DNA of 64,000 nt. It comes from Platycnemis pennipes (lineage: Eukaryota > Arthropoda > Insecta > Odonata > Platycnemididae). Positions 1 through 10,225 of the stretch are shown one piece after another; the stretch's first letter is position 1; every line of letters begins with the position of its first letter. The notes under the pieces are model-generated. The model saw nothing but the letters and a program-made list of their open reading frames with translations. It was not told the origin of the DNA and ran no database searches. The DNA is taken from positions 126,537,544 through 126,601,543 of the forward strand of contig OW121852.1 in assembly GCA_933228895.1 (NCBI GenBank). The letters are read 5' to 3'. The translations under genes were made by a program, and so were the position numbers.

Positions 1-14
1 CAATTTTTTGTTTT

Positions 15-235
15 CCTAGTTTAGTTCAGTAGAGTACTGAAATCTCATCCAGAGGTCATGAGTTCGAGTTACAGCTGTTGTATATCTGCTTCAATGTGAG
101 TGCAGTTTGGAAATTACTTAAAGTTCAGTTTACCTTGCCGTCGGATGTGACGTTAAGTGCTAGACCCCTTAAGACCTTTAGTAACGAGCAGGCTAATGGT
201 TCATCCTTCCTCCGTTCCCTGAAACATTCATAATA
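15..235 (+). mobile_element. tRNA-derived SINE, family S, diverged copy
   Basis: A tRNA-like head at about 22-80 has an A-box-like CAGTAGAGTACTG and a B-box-like GAGTTCGAGTTAC. The body at 120-235 (TCGGATGTGACGTTAAG, then CTTCCTCCGTTCCCTGAA) matches the body of the clearer SINE copy lying in minus orientation at 53,642-53,902. Shared body plus tRNA-like head makes a SINE likely; the ends are not resolved. Confidence 0.55.
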
Positions 236-239
236 TGTG

Positions 240-1020
240 GCCAGTGCATGGGAATCAAATGACTTAAGGTTTGATCAGAGAACTAGACAGTGCACAGCTT
301 TAGCTTAAGATTTACGGTGGGGAAGACACATCCCGAAAACATCAACCAAGCCAATAGAAAGCTAGGATTTATTAAAGGAGAACTCGGGAAATGTGACGAA
401 AAGACAAGAGAGTGATGTTACTTTTCACTAGTTAAGTCGCATCTTGAATATGTGGCCAATATATTGGATCCAAATAACTTAGGCTTGATCAGAGAGCTAG
501 ACAGTGCACAGCGTAAAGCAGCTAGGTTTTTCCAAATGTATTACGATAAGTTTAGAAGTGTATCGGCATTAATAGAAGTAGGTTGGGAATTATTATCATC
601 TCGTAAGTTAAAGTACAGATCAAATCTACTATAAAAATTTAAAACGGATAGCTTTACTGACGATATTAGATACACTTTTAAAAAAACCTGCGTGTTATGC
701 AAGAATATGCAAGGCTAATAAGGTTAGAGATATAGATTGTCCTACCATTGATTCAAAATGCCATTTTCCCCGCGTTCCATCAGAGAATACAAGAGGCAGC
801 ATAGCAAAGAGATAGGTAGGTTAACTATTGTTTGAGTAGTCTGCAGTGCATGATGCATGTATTAACATTAATAACCCATGCATCATAGGTGAATCCATAT
901 AAATACATTTAGGTAAATGCCATTATAACCAATAATTCCTTCACTATAACGTCGATACTATCCATACAGCTGCATGTGACTATTATCTAGTATGTTTCTG
1001 TGTAGTATCCGAGTCACACT
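240..1020 (+). pseudogene. LINE family A, reverse transcriptase C-terminal end and 3' UTR
   Basis: Degenerate copy of a Jockey/CR1-type non-LTR retrotransposon. The readable piece at 452-634 contains DPNNLGLIRELDSAQRKAAR, the family A version of the segment that follows the RT domain in these LINEs (usually VWDP...L..VQRRAARF). Upstream, 320-430 encodes the preceding HIREI...RKLGFIK and SLVRPHLEY segments with stops and frameshifts. The 3' UTR from 845 (TGCATGATGCATG) is collinear with the copy in minus orientation at 20,536-20,770. No intact frame remains and nothing upstream of the RT is present. Confidence 0.8.
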
Positions 1021-1300
1021 AATAGATTTGTAATGTCATTTTTCCCGCGTACCATTAGAGAAAATAATAGGCAGCGTTAGCAAAGGGTGAGGAGGGTAAA
1101 ATATTGTTAGAGTATTCTGTAATGGCAGCTATTAGTCGTTTGATATTAGGGAGTTGCACGTCTAATTGCATGACTGCAAGGTGCATGTATGCAAGTAGGT
1201 CTTGGTAGCTTTTAGTTGCGCGTAAATGGGGCATGTTCGGTGATCTTCACCCCCTGCCACACACCCTCGAGGTACGCAGGGTACTATATAGATGTTCCTA
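1021..1300 (+). mobile_element. LINE family A, truncated 3' end
   Basis: A second 5'-truncated copy starts with the family A segment TGTCATTTTTCCCGCGTACC (1035) and ends in the conserved 3' hairpin (TTCACCCCCTGCCACACACC at 1246). It lies directly behind the previous copy in the same orientation, so the pair is a head-to-tail arrangement of LINE 3' ends. Confidence 0.75.
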
Positions 1301-2285
1301 CCGACACGTTATTTAAATGGGGCAAATGTCCTTAGCTGTCGATTACTTCCAATGAATCTAATTGAACTTTCCCTCACGAAAATATTAAAGGAACACGCGG
1401 ATATCATGCCTTTTTCAGGGAATTCTTAGTTTAGGAAGCGGATTAAATACGTTTGTTATACATAAGAGGGTGTGCGTTTGTGTAAGGGAGACGGAGAGAG
1501 AGGATGTTTCACTCAAAGGCAAAGTAAAGAAATGACATCAAAGCGTTTCGAAATTGCGCCAAGTGGGGGGATGTATAGGGTGGTTGGGGGTTGTTAGGGG
1601 GTGTAAGAGAGGCGATCGTGGTGCCAAGGGGGATGATCAAAGGGCGAAACGACTCCGCCCCCAGCGGAGATGATGATGCCACCTTTAAAGAAAAAAAGCA
1701 GCAGGTCGTAACTAAAAATAAAACAGATTGAGGTGGTTGGTGAGAGAGGGAACACAGCCTTTGCTGCTGTTGAGGGTTGGAAAAAAATGCACACCCCCAT
1801 GCTAAATAGATCCGCAAAGAACGGCCGCATCCGAGGAGGGCAATTTGAGATTCAAAGAGGGTCGTTCTTCTCGCGGAGGAAAGAAAATATTGGAGCACAT
1901 GTTGGGTAAACAACTAGCGAAAAAAGTTTGCAGGAAAAAAAACAGGAGGAAATAATTGAAGGGAATTTCGCGGAACTCCAGTGGCATCAACGGGGAAAAA
2001 TCGAGAGAAGATGTGTCACTTATCCTGAATCTAGAAAGAGGGTAAAATTAACGAGGGTCCATCGTGACAGTGGGAACGGCTTTTTACACTTTGGTCAAGG
2101 AATAGAAAAAAAAGAGCCTTCTCATCTTTACAAAGGCCGTAAACCTCTTAATTTGTTTCCGACTTGACAATAGACAGACGAGGAACAATGAAGGGCTGAC
2201 ATACGATGACCTTAGGCAAGTTTAATCCATTGAATTGCAACGCCAGGGTGAGGGTCAATAGGGAGGTTGCAATATTTTTATAACT
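1301..2285. other. No gene seen; purine/pyrimidine-skewed spacer
   Basis: Several overlapping open frames exist on both strands at 1500-2170, but they have low-complexity composition, no recognisable domain and no consistent frame. 1440-1680 is unusually G-rich on the plus strand (GTGGGGGG, GGGTTGTTAGGGGG). No repeat partner was found in the window. Confidence 0.4.
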
Positions 2286-2289
2286 CCTC

Positions 2290-2895
2290 GAATGCAAAGG
2301 TTATAAGCTGAAACGTGTTTGGCGTAAATTTCGCTGAAGAATTAAGTTGTTTTGCAAAAATATGACTATATTTGCACGTTTTTCTCGCTTTAATAACACA
2401 ACGATATAATCATCTCATTTTTTTTTAAATTCAATAAGCTGATATATTTCGATTTTTCATTTAAAAGTTGTGAATCGTAACTATAAACTCGTCCATAAAA
2501 TATAATTAATGCCCGTATAGTGCCCTGTTTTCCACTACAATAATCTCTAATCTCTACTGTGAAAAATCAATCGCTGTTTTTTTAAGAAGGATGCCACCGT
2601 AAGGGAGTCGTCCAAAAACAAATTGACGGATTCTGCTTTTTAAAATCACTTTTCAGTCATCGTTTCGACCAAAGAATGGCAAAAAACTTCAAAACAATAT
2701 ATTCGCTTCGTTTTCTTCTAAAATAACTAACGTCTGTTTCCGTAGCAACATGGAACATATACCTTGCAGTGATGTCAGAAGGAGTTTCACGTCATGTGAT
2801 TTTAATCAACTTTCGGGAATATTTCCATAACATTCATTGATTCATGAGGTTGACGTAAAAAAATTTGGCTTAGAATTTGAGTCTTTGAGATGCTG
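2290..2895 (+). repeat. Interspersed repeat F, copy 1
   Basis: Non-coding repeat of about 600 bp that aligns by eye with 41,130-41,770 and 41,865-42,530. Shared blocks in order: TTCGCTGAAGAATTAAG, CAATAAGCTGATATATTT, AAGGATGCCACCGTAAGGG, CTTCGTTTTCTTCTAAAAT, CATGGAACATATACC and a GTGATGTCAGAAGG block. No open frame or terminal inverted repeat was seen. The family cannot be named. Confidence 0.75.
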
Positions 2896-3289
2896 TTCCT
2901 TATTTGGAGACATGATGAATTACGCGAAGACTTTGGTTCAGAGTAAAGACATCATGTTATGGTAACGTTTATAAAGTTTTACTTATGCGAGCTAAGCATG
3001 AAATGTGAACAGAGGCTTTTTTCACGGAACTCCATTAGCTATCCAAAATGCCTTAATTCAAGAAATTAACTCCGTCTCTTGAAATTCTTGTACAAAAATG
3101 AATCTTCAACATTCGTACGCCTCACAAGCAATCAAAGATCAAAATCAGATTGTTATCATCCATCCCATTTATACATTACTGCCATCTACATTTCTTTTTC
3201 TGAACTAATCCAGAGCCTTCATTGGTAAATATGATAACAACATATTGAATTTTTGCCGACTTCTGATGTCACATATTAGGTCAATTGCC

Positions 3290-3440
3290 GAAACGTTATA
3301 AGGCATTGTTTATTTATAATTTAAGCTAAAAGACCTATTTAAGTGCAATGGAAGAAGAGCGTCTCCATGAAGACGCTATAAATAAACAACGGAGAAAAAG
3401 GATCATTGTCGGTATAAGACTTTTGTGTTGCTTTTAAATA
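3290..3440 (+). repeat. Short fold-back repeat G, copy 1
   Basis: GTTTATTTATAATTTA at about 3308 and TATAAATAAACAACGGAGAA about 60 bp later form an imperfect inverted repeat. The same order of blocks, ending GGATTATTGTCGG then GTTGCTTTTAA, recurs at 10,065-10,225. This is probably a small hairpin-forming repeat. Confidence 0.5.
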
Positions 3441-4940
3441 CCCAAATAAATAACTACTAAAAAGTATTTTATAGAATTAGTGCTATAAAAGACGACATAA
3501 ATAAAGTGTCTTGTATATTCTGTATATACTCTTCCATGACTATTTCATGTCAATCACTCGACAAAAGACTAAAGCGATTTAATAGATTTTGGGGAGGGGG
3601 AGGAGAAAAGGAATGGGCGAACGTTTCGAAGAGGATTACTGTTAGATTATAGTAAGGAGGCATGTTTTTTAAATATTTATATCAATGACCAAGTGTTATT
3701 AACTTAATTTTCCGGTATGCAAGTGACGAGACATCTGAGGAAGACCAGAGTGAATGTAGGCAATAATCGATTCATAGAAATGTTTCGGCCACGGATAAAT
3801 GAAAGAACTCGGTGGACTCCACAGGAGTTACTGGACTCAAAAGTACCTTACTGTGGAGTCTATTCCTTTATTGTTTCCTCTATTTTTCGCCTACCTTAAA
3901 TATTTTATTCGTTTGCATAAGCACAGGTTTGAGGTTCAACCATTTCACGAAAAACTGTATAAAATAAAATTTTTTTGAGAATTGCCTAGGTTCTTCGTTA
4001 ACATATTGACAGATGAACGGCTTGGATCGAAATCAAATTGTGATTACCAAATACGACTCGTCGAATGCACAAAATATACGGGCAGTATTCATTGGCAAGC
4101 AATGTTCTTTGTCAATAGCGTCATTTGTGGTGGTAAAAATGACTACCATCATATTGCACATCAATTGTTCCCAAACAGAGCAATTGTTAACGTTAACAAT
4201 AATTTCCAATTCCTGCTGATAGCAGGTACATACCTAGTACTGCAAATTATTACACAGTTAATTACATGGGTATCAAGTAGACACTAATTTCACTTTACCC
4301 AAGAATACCACCCCTACATAATAATATTTACATTTAAATAGGTGACTAGCAGACCTGCTGCCGTAACAGATATACTAGCAGGCCTGCTGTCTGCTTTGCA
4401 GTCACTTTTCATAAGCATTTCGTATGCAGAGAGAAGGAAATGGTTATTTTATAAAGAGAGAAATGTATCTCACTCTAATAGACTGGTTTCTTCGTGCATC
4501 TGGTTTCGTTTCAAGCGCTGGTACGACTTAACATCCTCCCTTCCTGTGTCAGGGGAAACACAAGAAAGAAGACCAAGGAGTTCGTAAGAAAAGAGAAATA
4601 AAATTTCAAGGTGAAAGCCATTACGCTCCGATTATAGTTTTCGGGAGCCTTTTATCCCTCGATCGAGGGCGGGGAAATTAAGGATGTCGGAAGCTTAGCT
4701 AGGGGCCGAACCCTTTTCTGAATGGGCTTCGCCTTGAAACCCATCCCCTCCTCGGTTCACGCATTGTCACGGAAGCTCAGGGTGCGGACAGAAGCCTCTA
4801 CATGACCCTTATTCTGCCCTGTTCTAGACATACTAACATTGAAACTTAAAGATAGCCCCCGGATATGGCTTCCATGTTGACTCATACTTTAAAAGTTCCT
4901 CCACGACAAAGTGCGACCAGCGTCGAAGTTTCGAACTTTT
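3441..4940. other. No gene seen
   Basis: AT-rich spacer. Short frames (for example 3,982-4,287 plus) have no recognisable motif. AGCAGACCTGCTG and AGCAGGCCTGCTG near 4,350-4,395 make a small local inverted/direct repeat. Confidence 0.4.
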
Positions 4941-4944
4941 TTTT

Positions 4945-5033
4945 AGCTCATCTACATCTGCACCTACACAATGCTCTACAAGCCACCATAAAAGTGTATG
5001 TCTGGGGGTGAGTTCACGCCAAACATACGTCAC
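4945..5033 (-). mobile_element. LINE family A orphan 3' end
   Basis: Reads as the minus-strand 3' hairpin and tail: CATCTACATCTG, then TACAAGCCACCATAAAAGTG and GGGGTGAGTTCACGCCAAAC. Only the last 90 bp or so of the LINE is present. Confidence 0.7.
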
Positions 5034-5109
5034 GTATTGGTTGTGTCAAGCGAAACTTCATGGCATTTCCAAAATTTGCCACGAAACCTAGGTTTCAACT
5101 TATGAAGTC

Positions 5110-5200
5110 AGGTACTTATAACCAAGTACATGCATAAGAAGACTGCTCAAAAATAAAGCCACAAGTCTTGTTATGCACGTACCTGATGATGACTTTACAA
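5110..5200. repeat. Small fold-back sequence
   Basis: GTACATGCATAAGAAGAC (about 5,126) is repeated in inverted form as GTCTTGTTATGCACGTAC (about 5,166), which would make a stem-loop. It is followed by GATGATGACTTTACAAGTCG. No target-site duplication was identified. Confidence 0.4.
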
Positions 5201-5283
5201 GTCGAAAGCTAGATTATAAATAAAGTTTATGTGGAATAACTAGGCTACAGCTTTCATTTCAAAATGCGTTACCTATATCATGC

Positions 5284-6345
5284 ATCATCATCATCAAGGG
5301 TCAACAATCCTAGGATTGGTTTGACGCAGCCCTCCACTCGATTCTTTTATCGGCCAACCTCTTCATATTCACGTAGTTCCTTTCTTTCACGTCCTTTACG
5401 ACCTGTTCTTTGTAACTCATACGAGACCTGCCCGATTAAGTTGCTCCGTCTTATTTTTAAGGTGTTCAGTAGACATCTCTTTTCTTCCATTCTTCTTAGG
5501 ACTTCTTCATTTGTCACTCGGTCGATCCATTTTATCTTCATCATTCTTCGATAGCACCATATTTCGAATGCTTCCACCCTTTTCTTCTCCGCTGCTGTTA
5601 TCGTCCATGCCTCACTACCATAAAGAAATATGCTCCAGATATACGTTTTGATGAATTGCTTCCTTACTTCCAAGCTTGTATATCCAGCTGTAAGTAGATT
5701 CTTCGTTTGATAGAATGCCCTCTTAGCCTGGGCTATTCTACTTACTATTTCTTTCTTGCTTCGTCCATCGTTGATTACTCTGCTTCCCAGGTAACAGAAC
5801 TTTTTCACCTCTTCCAGTTTCTGTTTTCCTAGTATAACGTTGGTTTTGGCCTCCTCTCTCATGCTGCACACCAATATCTTAGTTTTCTTCTTATTGATCT
5901 TCAGCTGATGTATGGCCATTGTTCTTTCCGTGGTTGTTAGCATCTTATTCAGATCCTTCTGTCTCTGCTATGAGAGCTATAACATCAGCGAATCGTAGCA
6001 TACTGATTGTTTCTCCGTGAATGTTCACTCAAGAACACTTCTCCTTGACTTCATTGATGGCTCTCTCGATGTAAACATTAAAAATTACGGGAGACAGTGC
6101 ACAGCCTTGTCTCACTCCTTTCCTTATTCTTGCTTCTTCGCAGTTGGGTCCAGATTTAATCACAGCTACTTGGTTTTTATACAAACTGTGGATAATTCTT
6201 CGGTCATTGTACGACACTCCTTACTCCTTACTCAGTATTCCTTTCAAAATTCCAAGCATTAAATTCCAATCCACGTTGTCAAAAGCCTTCTCTAAATCCG
6301 CAAATGCAATGAAGGTCAGTTTGTTTTTCTCCATTCTCTTCTCTA
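5284..6345 (-). pseudogene. LINE family B (RTE/BovB-like) reverse transcriptase, 3' half
   Basis: The minus strand encodes a broken RT. A motif-A-like FADLEKAFDNVDW lies at about 6,260-6,300, and GVRQGCALSPVIFNVYIERA follows at about 6,060-6,125. The 198-residue frame 5,943-5,347 carries the thumb/C-terminal part: NKKKTKILVCS, KKFCYLGSRV, YGSEAWTITAAEKKRVEAFE and a WCYRRMMKIKWIDRVTNEEV segment. These are hallmarks of RTE-type LINEs. The FADD-type motif region near 5,950-6,010 is frameshifted. The 3' end is CTAGGATTG...GATGATGATG. The 5' end stops abruptly at the Penelope-like fragment (6,346-6,656). Confidence 0.85.
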
Positions 6346-6700
6346 TAAGCACCCCTATGAACAGCCTCACGCATAAAAAGGAAAATGTCGTAATATCTCC
6401 ATTAGCGTCGATTGAAATATATAAGTTTGTGTTCTCTAAAACAGATGTACACAAATGCGCGGAGTTTTTCACAAAGGTGGATGTCCTATTCGTTAATGGT
6501 TTTAGAATGGTCGTGATGTCTTGCCAACTTGTGCGTTGCCGAGTCTGTGGCACTGACAATTGGGTATAGTGGTATGCCTGCCTCGTGCACCTTGGACAGC
6601 CCGTAGAGACGAGGTGCCTTGGGAGAAAGTTCGATGAGTTTCTTCCGTTCTTCCATTGGGATCAATGACTGACTGTGAGTGGCTTCGTGTGAACCAGCCC
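6346..6700 (-). pseudogene. Penelope-like element RT fragment
   Basis: From an ATG at 6,656 the minus strand reads LSPKAPRLYGLSKVHEAGIP, then YPIVSATDSATHKLAR, then after a frameshift ILKPLTNRTSTFVKNSAHL. This block order (P-RIYGLPK-H, PLRPIVS, SPTY-LAK, L-PL---T---VK) is typical of Penelope-like RTs. A degraded motif A (DITTF...VRLFIGVLIE) follows, without the catalytic Asp. The fragment abuts LINE B at about 6,345, so one 112-residue frame (6,559-6,221) runs from Penelope-like into RTE-like sequence. That frame is a junction artefact, not evidence of a working fusion. Confidence 0.75.
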
Positions 6701-6778
6701 TAAATGCTAGACATCACAAAGCGGTTGCTGGATACGGTTGGTGAAACAGTTCCAATCACCCTGACCGCTTATATAACG

Positions 6779-6843
6779 AGCCGGTTGTGCAATCGCAGCC
6801 AATAGGATCTTGCCTCATGGTCACGTGCTGTTTCTGTTTACAT
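6779..6843 (-). promoter_or_regulatory. Promoter-like repeat, left arm
   Basis: Read on the minus strand it has the E-box-like CAGCACGTGACC, an inverted CCAAT box (CCTATTGGC) and, just downstream, a TATA-like TATATAAG at about 6,772. This is about 120 bp upstream of the Penelope-like ATG. A 65-bp near-copy lies in inverted orientation at 8,535-8,599. Promoter function is inferred from motif order only. Confidence 0.4.
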
Positions 6844-6954
6844 TTTGTTCCTATGCCGCCGCAAATGCAGGATTTATGCCTCAAATACAAGATACAAACG
6901 AATTAAGTACATTTAATCTCACCATGATAAAATGTATGCTATTATAATATCATA

Positions 6955-8425
6955 GTCATCATTGATCAACAATCTTAGGATTGGATTAACGCAGCTTTCC
7001 ACTCGATTCTTCTATCGGCCAACCTTTTCATTGCGACGTAATTCTTCTCTATTACATCCTTCACTATCTGTTCCATGTATCTCATACGAGGCTTGCCTTC
7101 TCCTATCTCCCCATTTCCTTGTCCTTAAACGACTACCACCATCAGGCCATCATGTCTCAAGATATGGCCGATTAAGTTGTCCATACTTCTTTTTATAGAT
7201 TTCAGCAGACGTCTCTTTTCTCCCACTCTTCTTAGGACTTCCTGATTACTTGATCGGTTGATCCATTTAATCATCAGCATTCTTCTGTAGCACCACCTCA
7301 TTTCAAATGCTTCTTCCCTTTTCTTCTCCGCTGCTCTCATCGTCCATGCTTCACCGCCGTAAAGAAACATGCTCCAGATGTATATTCAGATAAACTGTTT
7401 CCTTACTTCTACGCTTGTATTTCCTGCTGTAAGTAGATTATTCTTTTGATAGAATACCATTTCTGCCTGGGCTATTCTACTTACTATTTCCTTCTAACTT
7501 CGTCCATCGTTAGTTACTCCCCTTCCTAGGTAACAGAACTCTGTCACCTCTTCCAGATTTTGTTTCCTAGATTGACATTGGTTTTGGCCTCTTTTTTTTC
7601 TTGCTGCATACCAATATCTTAGTTTTCTTCTTATTTATCTTCAGCTGATATCTGGCCTATGTCTTTTCCCTGGGTGCTGGAATCTTGTTCAGATCCCTCT
7701 CTGTCTCTGCTATGAGTGCTATGTCATCGGCGAATCGCAGCATGCTTATTTTTTCTCCGTGGATAGTCACTCAAGAAAACTCCTCTTTGATTTTATTGAT
7801 GGCTCTGTCGATGTAAACATTAAAAATTCCGGGAGACCGTGCACAGCCTTGTCTCACTCCTTTCCTTATTCTTGCCTCTTCACAGCTGGGTCCAGATTTA
7901 ATCACAGCTACTTGATTTTTGTATACAGACTGTGTATAATTCTTCGGTCATTGTCGGACACTCCAATTTCCTTCAGAATTGCAAGCATTGAATCCCAATC
8001 CACGTTGTCAAAAGCCTCCTCTAAATCCACAAATGCAATGAACTTCGGTTAGTTCTTCTCCATTCTCTTCTGTATGAGCAGTCTAAGGGCCAATATTGCT
8101 TCCCTTGTACCCGTACTTTTTCTGAATCCGAATTGATCTTCATCCAGGAACTCCTCTGCTTTTCGTTCTATTCTTCTGTAGATGTTTTAGTGCATGCTTG
8201 GTGATTTTCACTACCTGCCACACACCCTCGCGGTGGCTTGCAGTGTATCGTGTAGATGTAGATGATCCTATTCAGTATCTTCGATGCATGTGTCGTCAGG
8301 CTTATTGTCCTAAAATTTTCGCATTTCTCCGCTCTCTTCTTTTTGGGAATAGGAATGATGATGTTTTTCTCGAAGTCCCTTGGAATTTCTCTTGTTGAGT
8401 ACATGTCGCAGATGGTTTATCCTTC
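6955..8425 (-). pseudogene. LINE family B (RTE/BovB-like) reverse transcriptase, longer copy
   Basis: Second minus-strand copy, 5'-truncated but reaching further into the RT than the 5.3-kb copy. It encodes TREIPRDFEKNIIIPIPKKK and CENFRTISLTTHASKILNRI at 8,400-8,265. It then continues past an 80-bp insertion with DEDQFGFRKSTGTREAIL (about 8,100-8,150), FVDLEEAFDNVDW (about 8,000) and YGGEAWTMRAAEKKREEAFE (7,370 downward). Many stops and frameshifts. Ends CTAGGATTG-like at 6,970. By eye the two copies are distinctly diverged, so they are separate insertions or an old inverted duplication. Confidence 0.85.
8183..8261 (+). mobile_element. LINE family A orphan 3' end inserted in LINE B
   Basis: GTGCATGCTTGGTGATTTTC, then CTGCCACACACCCTCGCGGT and GTGTAGATGTAGATG. 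The 80-bp tail interrupts the LINE B RT frame between KILNRI and the DEDQFGF block, in opposite orientation, so it is younger than that LINE copy. The insertion consists of almost nothing but the 3' hairpin. Confidence 0.8.
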
Positions 8426-8534
8426 ACAAAAAAATAGATGATGCAAGAGAGTTGAATGCTGTTTTTAAATCCTGTTCTGAATATTTTTAAGGTTTAGGAC
8501 GTAGTTGAAATGGCAACAATGAAATGATCGCGAT

Positions 8535-8599
8535 ATGTAAACACAAACAGCACGTGACCGCGAGGTGAGCTCCTATTGGCCACGGTTGCACAACCGGCT
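8535..8599 (+). promoter_or_regulatory. Promoter-like repeat, right arm
   Basis: ATGTAAACACAAACAGCACG followed by CCTATTGGCC and TTGCACAACCGGCT; inverted near-copy of 6,779-6,843. With that arm it brackets the LINE B copy at 6,955-8,425. Confidence 0.45.
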
Positions 8600-8611
8600 A
8601 ACCGGTTTTAA

Positions 8612-9333
8612 GGAGGTTGGCTCGCGACTGCTTGAGTCAAGTTGTCTGAGGAATCTTATTAATTTAAGTACGAGTATATGCCTGCTAAGTGATCCTTACT
8701 TCACAAACAAAATTACCTAAGCTATTGAAAGTCATAAGTATCACAAGAAATACGATGGAAAGTCTTTTTTATGATAATTTTAATCAGCCAGACGATGGAG
8801 TCATCCAGCACTTACTTTAAAGAAATAAATTCATGTATTCAATGAATTTACTAATGTATAACAGCAGAATACTACTATCAAACGTTATGTTATAATATTT
8901 TTCTGAAATATACTTTAATATCTCATTAGTAATGATATTATTCATACGCCATACATTTTGGCTGGAGCTACCGCAGCGCCACTTGAAGACATCTACGCAT
9001 TTCGTCTGCTATAAGCGCAGAAATTGGTGGATTTAGCGAAAAATACGGTAGGTTGATGCCTTTCTTTTCGTGTCATTTTATTTCTTGTGAAATTACGCAT
9101 AAAATATCAGTTTTTTGCAAAAATGACATGTCACTATGGTATTTTTATACGTTATATTCCCATGTGATGGCCATTCTCGCCGTTAATCGTATAACATTTC
9201 AAATGCAACTTGTGCAAAAAGGAGTATGGGTTGTTATAATTATCTTTAATTTATTATGCAGAGGAACTTAAGTTCTATAAGTGCTGAAAATATAAAAAAA
9301 ATGACATGACTTTCACTTTTCGGATCAACCTCC
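8612..9333. mobile_element. Possible TTAA-flanked non-autonomous DNA element
   Basis: A short inverted repeat (GGAGGTTG at 8,612; CAACCTCC ending 9,333) is flanked on both sides by TTAA (8,608-8,611 and 9,334-9,337). TTAA is the target of piggyBac and Kolobok elements. The 722-bp interior has no transposase. The repeat is only 8 bp, so chance cannot be excluded. Confidence 0.35.
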
Positions 9334-9337
9334 TTAA

Positions 9338-10060
9338 TAGCAGGAATATTAACTAACTTAATTCAAACGCAAATAAAAATTGATACTTAGTTTCAACAAA
9401 GCGATTTATCTTGGAGGAACATGTTGGTATACATGGCGATCTCATTGATTTTAGATCTGATGTCATTATGTTTTCACTCACAAAGTCATAGAAGTGTGCA
9501 TGATTAGTTTATTTTGATTGTGCTCTGAGGAGACCTTACTGTTCAACATGCCGGTGCTATTTGTTTCTGTGAAACTAGTCCCAACACTGAGTCCTCCATC
9601 TTGGAAGTGCGACGGCATGGAATACTCCAATTTGAGCGAAAGGACTCAATTTGGCTCGAGTGGAACTTCGTGAGGTACTTCCTCGTCCTGAACAAAGAAA
9701 GGGTCTGCCTTCAAAGTCAACGCAAGCGGTCGTCAAAATCGTGTTTACCTCTTCCCGACTAACTGCGTTTATCAATTTCCTTCAAGCGCGCAACTCGCAG
9801 TCGTCAATTCGCACTGAAATTGGGGGGAAATATGAAAACAGTTTTTCCGTCACTGCGTTTAATGAGGAAATGTCTCGTCTTAAACAGCGGCATTGGAGTT
9901 ATTCTCCTAGCCTACAATCTTAGACTCATTCCAATGAAATTATTTTTCATTATTTTTTTATGTTATTCTGTCGTCGATAACCCGTTTTCTTAGCTGATTC
10001 AAGATCTATAATTAGATATCAGTGCCTTGAATTTTTCACCGGCTTCTTACATTGCATATT
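9338..10060. other. No gene supported
   Basis: An open frame of 90 codons at 9,651-9,923 (plus) and an overlapping minus frame show no recognisable domain. Base composition around 9,570-9,850 is more balanced than the AT-rich flanks, so a decayed exon or unlisted repeat is possible, but there is no evidence for either. Confidence 0.35.
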
Positions 10061-10064
10061 ACGT

Positions 10065-10225
10065 TTACGAAAACTACTTCGTTTATTTATAATTTATGCA
10101 AAAAATTTAAATTTCAGCGTGAGGAAAGAAAAAATTCTCCACGGAGATGTCGTAAATAAACAATGGAGAAGATAGGATTATTGTCGGCAGGAGACATGTA
10201 TGTTGCTTTTAATGGTGCAAATAAA
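10065..10225 (+). repeat. Short fold-back repeat G, copy 2
   Basis: GTTTATTTATAATTTATG and GTAAATAAACAATGGAGAAG form an imperfect inverted repeat. The 3' part (GGATTATTGTCGG, GTTGCTTTTAATG) matches 3,290-3,440. Confidence 0.5.

Noticed and set aside
6221..6559. Domesticated fusion of two reverse transcriptases
   Set aside because: The frame is a junction between two truncated elements. Penelope motif A has lost its Asp, and the downstream RT is frameshifted.
9651..9923. 90-codon frame that might be a decayed exon
   Set aside because: Nothing recognisable in the translation. Kept only as a note on base composition.
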